The notes under the pieces are model-generated. The model made no database searches, had not been told where the DNA came from, and saw nothing but the letters and a program-made list of their open reading frames with translations. A DNA stretch of 64,000 nucleotides from Alphaproteobacteria bacterium (lineage in GTDB: Bacteria; Pseudomonadota; Alphaproteobacteria; UBA8366), in contig JANQKC010000039.1 in assembly GCA_028281325.1 (NCBI GenBank), forward strand, positions 34,234-98,233. Direction: 5' to 3'. Position numbers and translations under genes: made by a program. Below, one piece after another: positions 61,494-64,000 of the stretch (its first letter is position 1; each line of letters starts with the position of its first letter).

Positions 61494-62207
61494 TCACGAA
61501 TGCAGAGTCTTGTGTTCAAGACCTCTCGGCCATGGCTCCGGGGAGGTGGCCGATGGCATGTTGAGGCAGAGCAGAAGTCGCGTGCGTCCGGTGCCCGCGA
61601 TCGGTGGGGAGCGGTGCACGATTCCGCTGTCCGGTCCGGCACTGCTTCCCTTGAAAACCGCCACGTCGTTCTTCCCAAGGGACTCCGTCGGTCCTGTGTA
61701 TTGTTTCTGTTCACGCAATGCCTGGCCGGCGTGATGCGGGTGGACCCACTCCGTGGCGGGACCGCGGTAGGTCGTCAGGAGGCGCGCCTCCACATAGTCG
61801 CGGTGGAACTTCCAGCAGGAATCATTGCTAACGCGCTCCAGACGGACATCAACGAGATCGCTTCGGGTGATGGCGGCAAAGGCCGAGACGAGACCATCGA
61901 CGTCCCCGATCAGCAAGTCCCGCATGTCGCCCCGCGGCATGCCACAGTCATCCAAACGCGATTCTACGGCCTGTCGAAGGTCACTCGGTTGGACAAGAAA
62001 CCGCATGTCAGGGAGGCGTGACGGGTCCATTCCTTCGAGCCAGGTCTGCAAGCGCGACGGGAGCGCGCGGCGCCAGATCACGAGTTCGACGCCGGGGTTG
62101 CCGATGGCGGCAAGGCCTTCCGCCGCGTCGCACGTCTCGATGTCTGCGCCGCCCGGGGTCGGCGTGCCGAGGTGCTCGCCGTCCAGGGATGCCATCGGGC
62201 CGGTCAC
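61494..62207 (-). CDS. DUF1826 family protein
   Basis: This 237-residue soluble protein fits DUF1826, seen in many proteobacteria next to COG0523 GTPases in zinc-response clusters. It contains [43 protein letters not shown] and [21 protein letters not shown]. The conserved His and Cys residues (CWKFHRD, IVHRSP) could bind metal. The GTG start overlaps the stop of the GTPase gene (GTGA), so the two are coupled. Function is not known. Confidence 0.82.
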   Translation of the reverse strand: MTGPMASLDGEHLGTPTPGGADIETCDAAEGLAAIGNPGVELVIWRRALPSRLQTWLEGMDPSRLPDMRFLVQPSDLRQAVESRLDDCGMPRGDMRDLLIGDVDGLVSAFAAITRSDLVDVRLERVSNDSCWKFHRDYVEARLLTTYRGPATEWVHPHHAGQALREQKQYTGPTESLGKNDVAVFKGSSAGPDSGIVHRSPPIAGTGRTRLLLCLNMPSATSPEPWPRGLEHKTLHS

Positions 62208-63433
62208 GACGGCTCCGCCCGCTTCCAGACAGGGAAGGGATCCTTCAGCTTTCTCCAGGCAGCGGGCTGCATGGCTTCGGCATTGGCGTCGCCGATCAGG
62301 CAGGCGTCCAGGCGGCTACGGATCGCAGCTTCGTCCATGTCGGCGCCTATGAAGACGATTTCCTGGCGGCGGTCCCCGTAGACGCTATCCCAGGACTTGG
62401 CCATGTGCTCGCGCCATTCCGGGTGATCCGGCCACCGCTCTTTCGGCACGCTGGACCACCAGAATCCCATGGCCTCGTGCTGCACAAGCGCGCCGGCCTG
62501 GCTCAACTCGCCGACCCATTCCGGGCGGGTGGCCAGCCAGAAATGGCCCTTGGCGCGAATGACCCCCGGCCAGGAGGAATTGAGGAAGGCGTGGAATTTT
62601 TCCGGATGGAACGGGCGGCGCGCCCGGTACACGAAGCTCTGCACGCCGTATTCTTCCGTTTCCGGTTTGTGATCCGCAAAGCCGTACAGTTCCTTGAACC
62701 ACAGCGGATGTTCCTGGGCCTTGTCGTAGTCGAACCGGCCGGTGTTCAGGACCGTGTCCAGCGGCACGCGCGACATGCTGGTTTCGATGAGTTCCGCATC
62801 GGGATTGAGCGAGCGGATGATCTTGCGCGCGGCGGCGGTCTGTTCGGGCGTTGCTGCGTCGATCTTGTTCAAAATCACGACATCGGCAAACTCGATCTGG
62901 TCGACGAGCAGGTTGACCAGGGTACGATCATCTTCTTCGCCCAGCGACTCGCCCCGGTCCTTGAGGAAATCCGTCGACGCGTAGTCGCGCAGCAGGTTCG
63001 CTGCATCGACGACGGTTACCATCGTGTCGAGGCGCGATACGTCCTCCAGGCTTTCGTCCTCTTCGGTCCGGAAGTTGAAGGTGGCCGCCACCGGTAGCGG
63101 TTCGGAGATTCCGGTCGATTCGATCAGGAGGTAGTCGAAGCGGCCATCCTCCGCGAGACGGCGCACCTCCTGGAGAAGGTCGTCGCGCAAGGTGCAACAG
63201 ATGCAGCCATTGGTCATTTCGACCAGAGTCTCTTCGGTGCGGCTCAGGTCTGCGCCGCCGTCGCGGATGAGGTCGGCATCGATGTTGACCTCGCTCATGT
63301 CGTTGACGATGACGGCGACGCGCTTGCCTTCGCGGTTGTTGAGGATGTGGTTCATCAAGGTCGTCTTGCCGGCGCCAAGGAAACCGGACAGGACCGTAAC
63401 GGGAAGCTTGGGGTGCAGGGAAGTTTCACTCAT
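62204..63433 (-). CDS. COG0523 (CobW/ZigA-type) GTPase
   Basis: This is a 409-residue G3E-family metallochaperone GTPase. Visible motifs are the Walker [16 protein letters not shown], the metal-binding [11 protein letters not shown] (CxCC), Walker B-like [15 protein letters not shown], and NKID. The C-terminal CobW domain includes [17 protein letters not shown]. Members insert zinc or cobalt into client proteins. Neighbours HisI-like and DUF1826 point to the zinc-starvation subgroup (ZigA/YciC type) rather than cobalamin synthesis. Confidence 0.92.
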   Translation of the reverse strand: MSETSLHPKLPVTVLSGFLGAGKTTLMNHILNNREGKRVAVIVNDMSEVNIDADLIRDGGADLSRTEETLVEMTNGCICCTLRDDLLQEVRRLAEDGRFDYLLIESTGISEPLPVAATFNFRTEEDESLEDVSRLDTMVTVVDAANLLRDYASTDFLKDRGESLGEEDDRTLVNLLVDQIEFADVVILNKIDAATPEQTAAARKIIRSLNPDAELIETSMSRVPLDTVLNTGRFDYDKAQEHPLWFKELYGFADHKPETEEYGVQSFVYRARRPFHPEKFHAFLNSSWPGVIRAKGHFWLATRPEWVGELSQAGALVQHEAMGFWWSSVPKERWPDHPEWREHMAKSWDSVYGDRRQEIVFIGADMDEAAIRSRLDACLIGDANAEAMQPAAWRKLKDPFPVWKRAEPS

Positions 63434-63499
63434 GGATGGCGACTTTCATGGTGGCATCATCGGTTGCGGCTTTATTGGATAGCCGAAAGGGGAGGTGCC

Positions 63500-63754
63500 T
63501 CAGGCCGATATCTCGCGGGCAAGTTGGCTCAAGACAGAAGTTGCGCCGTTTGGTCCGTGGGCGTCGACGAGACGTGGCATCAACGCCGTCACCGACGCAG
63601 CGCGCACCGTATCTCCCGGTATTCCCGCCGCATCGCATCGTTCGATCGCAATATGCCCTTCATCCAAGGCGTCGGAAAAGCGCGCGGGCAATTGGATGTC
63701 GGAGACATCGTCGACGGGCGCAAGCAAAGTAAATATTTCTGTTCGATCGGGCAT
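63500..63754 (-). CDS. Small hypothetical protein in zinc-type cluster
   Basis: This 84-residue soluble protein, starting MPDRTEIFTLLAPVDDVSDI, lies between the HisI-like gene (14 bases upstream) and the COG0523 gene (66 bases downstream), all on the minus strand. It has no signal peptide and only one Cys. I do not recognise a family. Context suggests it is part of the same operon. Confidence 0.5.
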   Translation of the reverse strand: MPDRTEIFTLLAPVDDVSDIQLPARFSDALDEGHIAIERCDAAGIPGDTVRAASVTALMPRLVDAHGPNGATSVLSQLAREISA

Positions 63755-63768
63755 ATGGCCGTCCCACT

Positions 63769-64000
63769 TCAGAGCTGCGTCGGATTCGGCGCATCACCGT
63801 AGACGTCCTTCGGATCAAAGGATTTCTGTGATTCCGTGAACACGAGCCGGGCAGGCCCGCCGGCAGGGCCGTTGAGCTCAACCGACCGGTAAAAACAGGA
63901 CCGGTATCCGACGTGACAACTGGCGCCCGACCCACCGATTTGGACGCGCAGCCAGACAGCGTCCTGGTCGTCGTCGATGCGCATCTCGACAACCTTCTGG
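63769..64000 (-). CDS. Phosphoribosyl-AMP cyclohydrolase-like protein (HisI paralogue, partial)
   Basis: The C-terminal ~76 residues of a HisI-fold protein are present; the 5' part lies beyond the right edge. SCHVGYRSCFYR is the HisI signature with two of the Zn-ligand Cys. In true HisI the third Cys lies in a DCDGD segment; here it reads IDDDQDAV, with Asp for Cys. That and the COG0523/DUF1826 neighbours suggest the zinc-regulated paralogue rather than the histidine-pathway enzyme. Confidence 0.85.
   Translation of the reverse strand, partial: QKVVEMRIDDDQDAVWLRVQIGGSGASCHVGYRSCFYRSVELNGPAGGPARLVFTESQKSFDPKDVYGDAPNPTQL

Noticed and set aside
62204..63433. CobW as part of cobalamin synthesis
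   Set aside because: No cob or cbi genes are nearby; the HisI-like and DUF1826 neighbours point to zinc handling.

Overview
The window looks like a chromosomal segment of a high-GC alphaproteobacterium, most like the Rhodospirillales. The main clues are a DUF1476 (ATP synthase zeta-type) gene beside the purine genes, the sets purB/purC/purS/purQ and sfsA/map/radC, dispersed alphaproteobacterial palindromes, and many TRAP, class II aldolase, MmgE/PrpD and CoA-type catabolic genes. No rRNA, CRISPR array, prophage or recombinase gene is visible. There is one complete tRNA.

Layout. 0-8.4 kb (mostly minus strand): purine synthesis (purQ, purS, purC, purB) interrupted by two acyl-CoA dehydrogenases, an NRDE protein, DUF1476 and a secreted helical-repeat protein. 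8.5-20.4 kb: accessory metabolism with two class II aldolase-like genes, a SCO protein, a dihydroxyphthalate decarboxylase-like protein, a DUF2946-like/periplasmic DsrE pair, gamma-carbonic anhydrase, a BisC-like molybdoenzyme, a hydrolase and a nitronate monooxygenase. 20.4-33.7 kb: radC and map separated from sfsA by about 10.6 kb of catabolic genes (MaoC, TauD, beta-hydroxyacid dehydrogenase, crotonase, a LeuCD-type pair, an EEP phosphatase, a two-subunit molybdenum hydroxylase). 33.7-41 kb: an asparaginase-like protein, MmgE/PrpD, a copper-delivery operon (DUF2946-like, PCuAC, SCO), and a lyase plus aconitase-type hydratase module resembling dimethylmaleate hydratase/dimethylmalate lyase. 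41-49.7 kb: histidine kinase, luciferase-like monooxygenase, tandem class II aldolase paralogues, a CinA/MoaB-like protein, a phosphodiesterase-like protein, and a ferredoxin reductase with truncated haemoglobin.

49.8-60.5 kb is the most unusual part. An intact tRNA-Leu(UAA) is followed by three decayed copies of its own 3' half, at about 51.1, 53.2 and 55.3 kb. These divide the region into small cargo segments: ArsR plus SRPBCC, an M81 metallopeptidase, and an AppA-like BLUF photoreceptor protein with an apparent cobalamin riboswitch upstream. This reads as serial integration at one tRNA site with the integrases lost. A TRAP transporter (dctPQM) with a hydrolase and a divergent IclR regulator follows. 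Beyond it are a DctM C-terminal relic and a fifth copy of the tRNA-flanking repeat.

60.5-64 kb: a secreted dienelactone hydrolase, then a probable zinc-starvation cluster (HisI paralogue, small unknown protein, COG0523 GTPase, DUF1826).

All functional calls rest on reading motifs and context; no database search was run.
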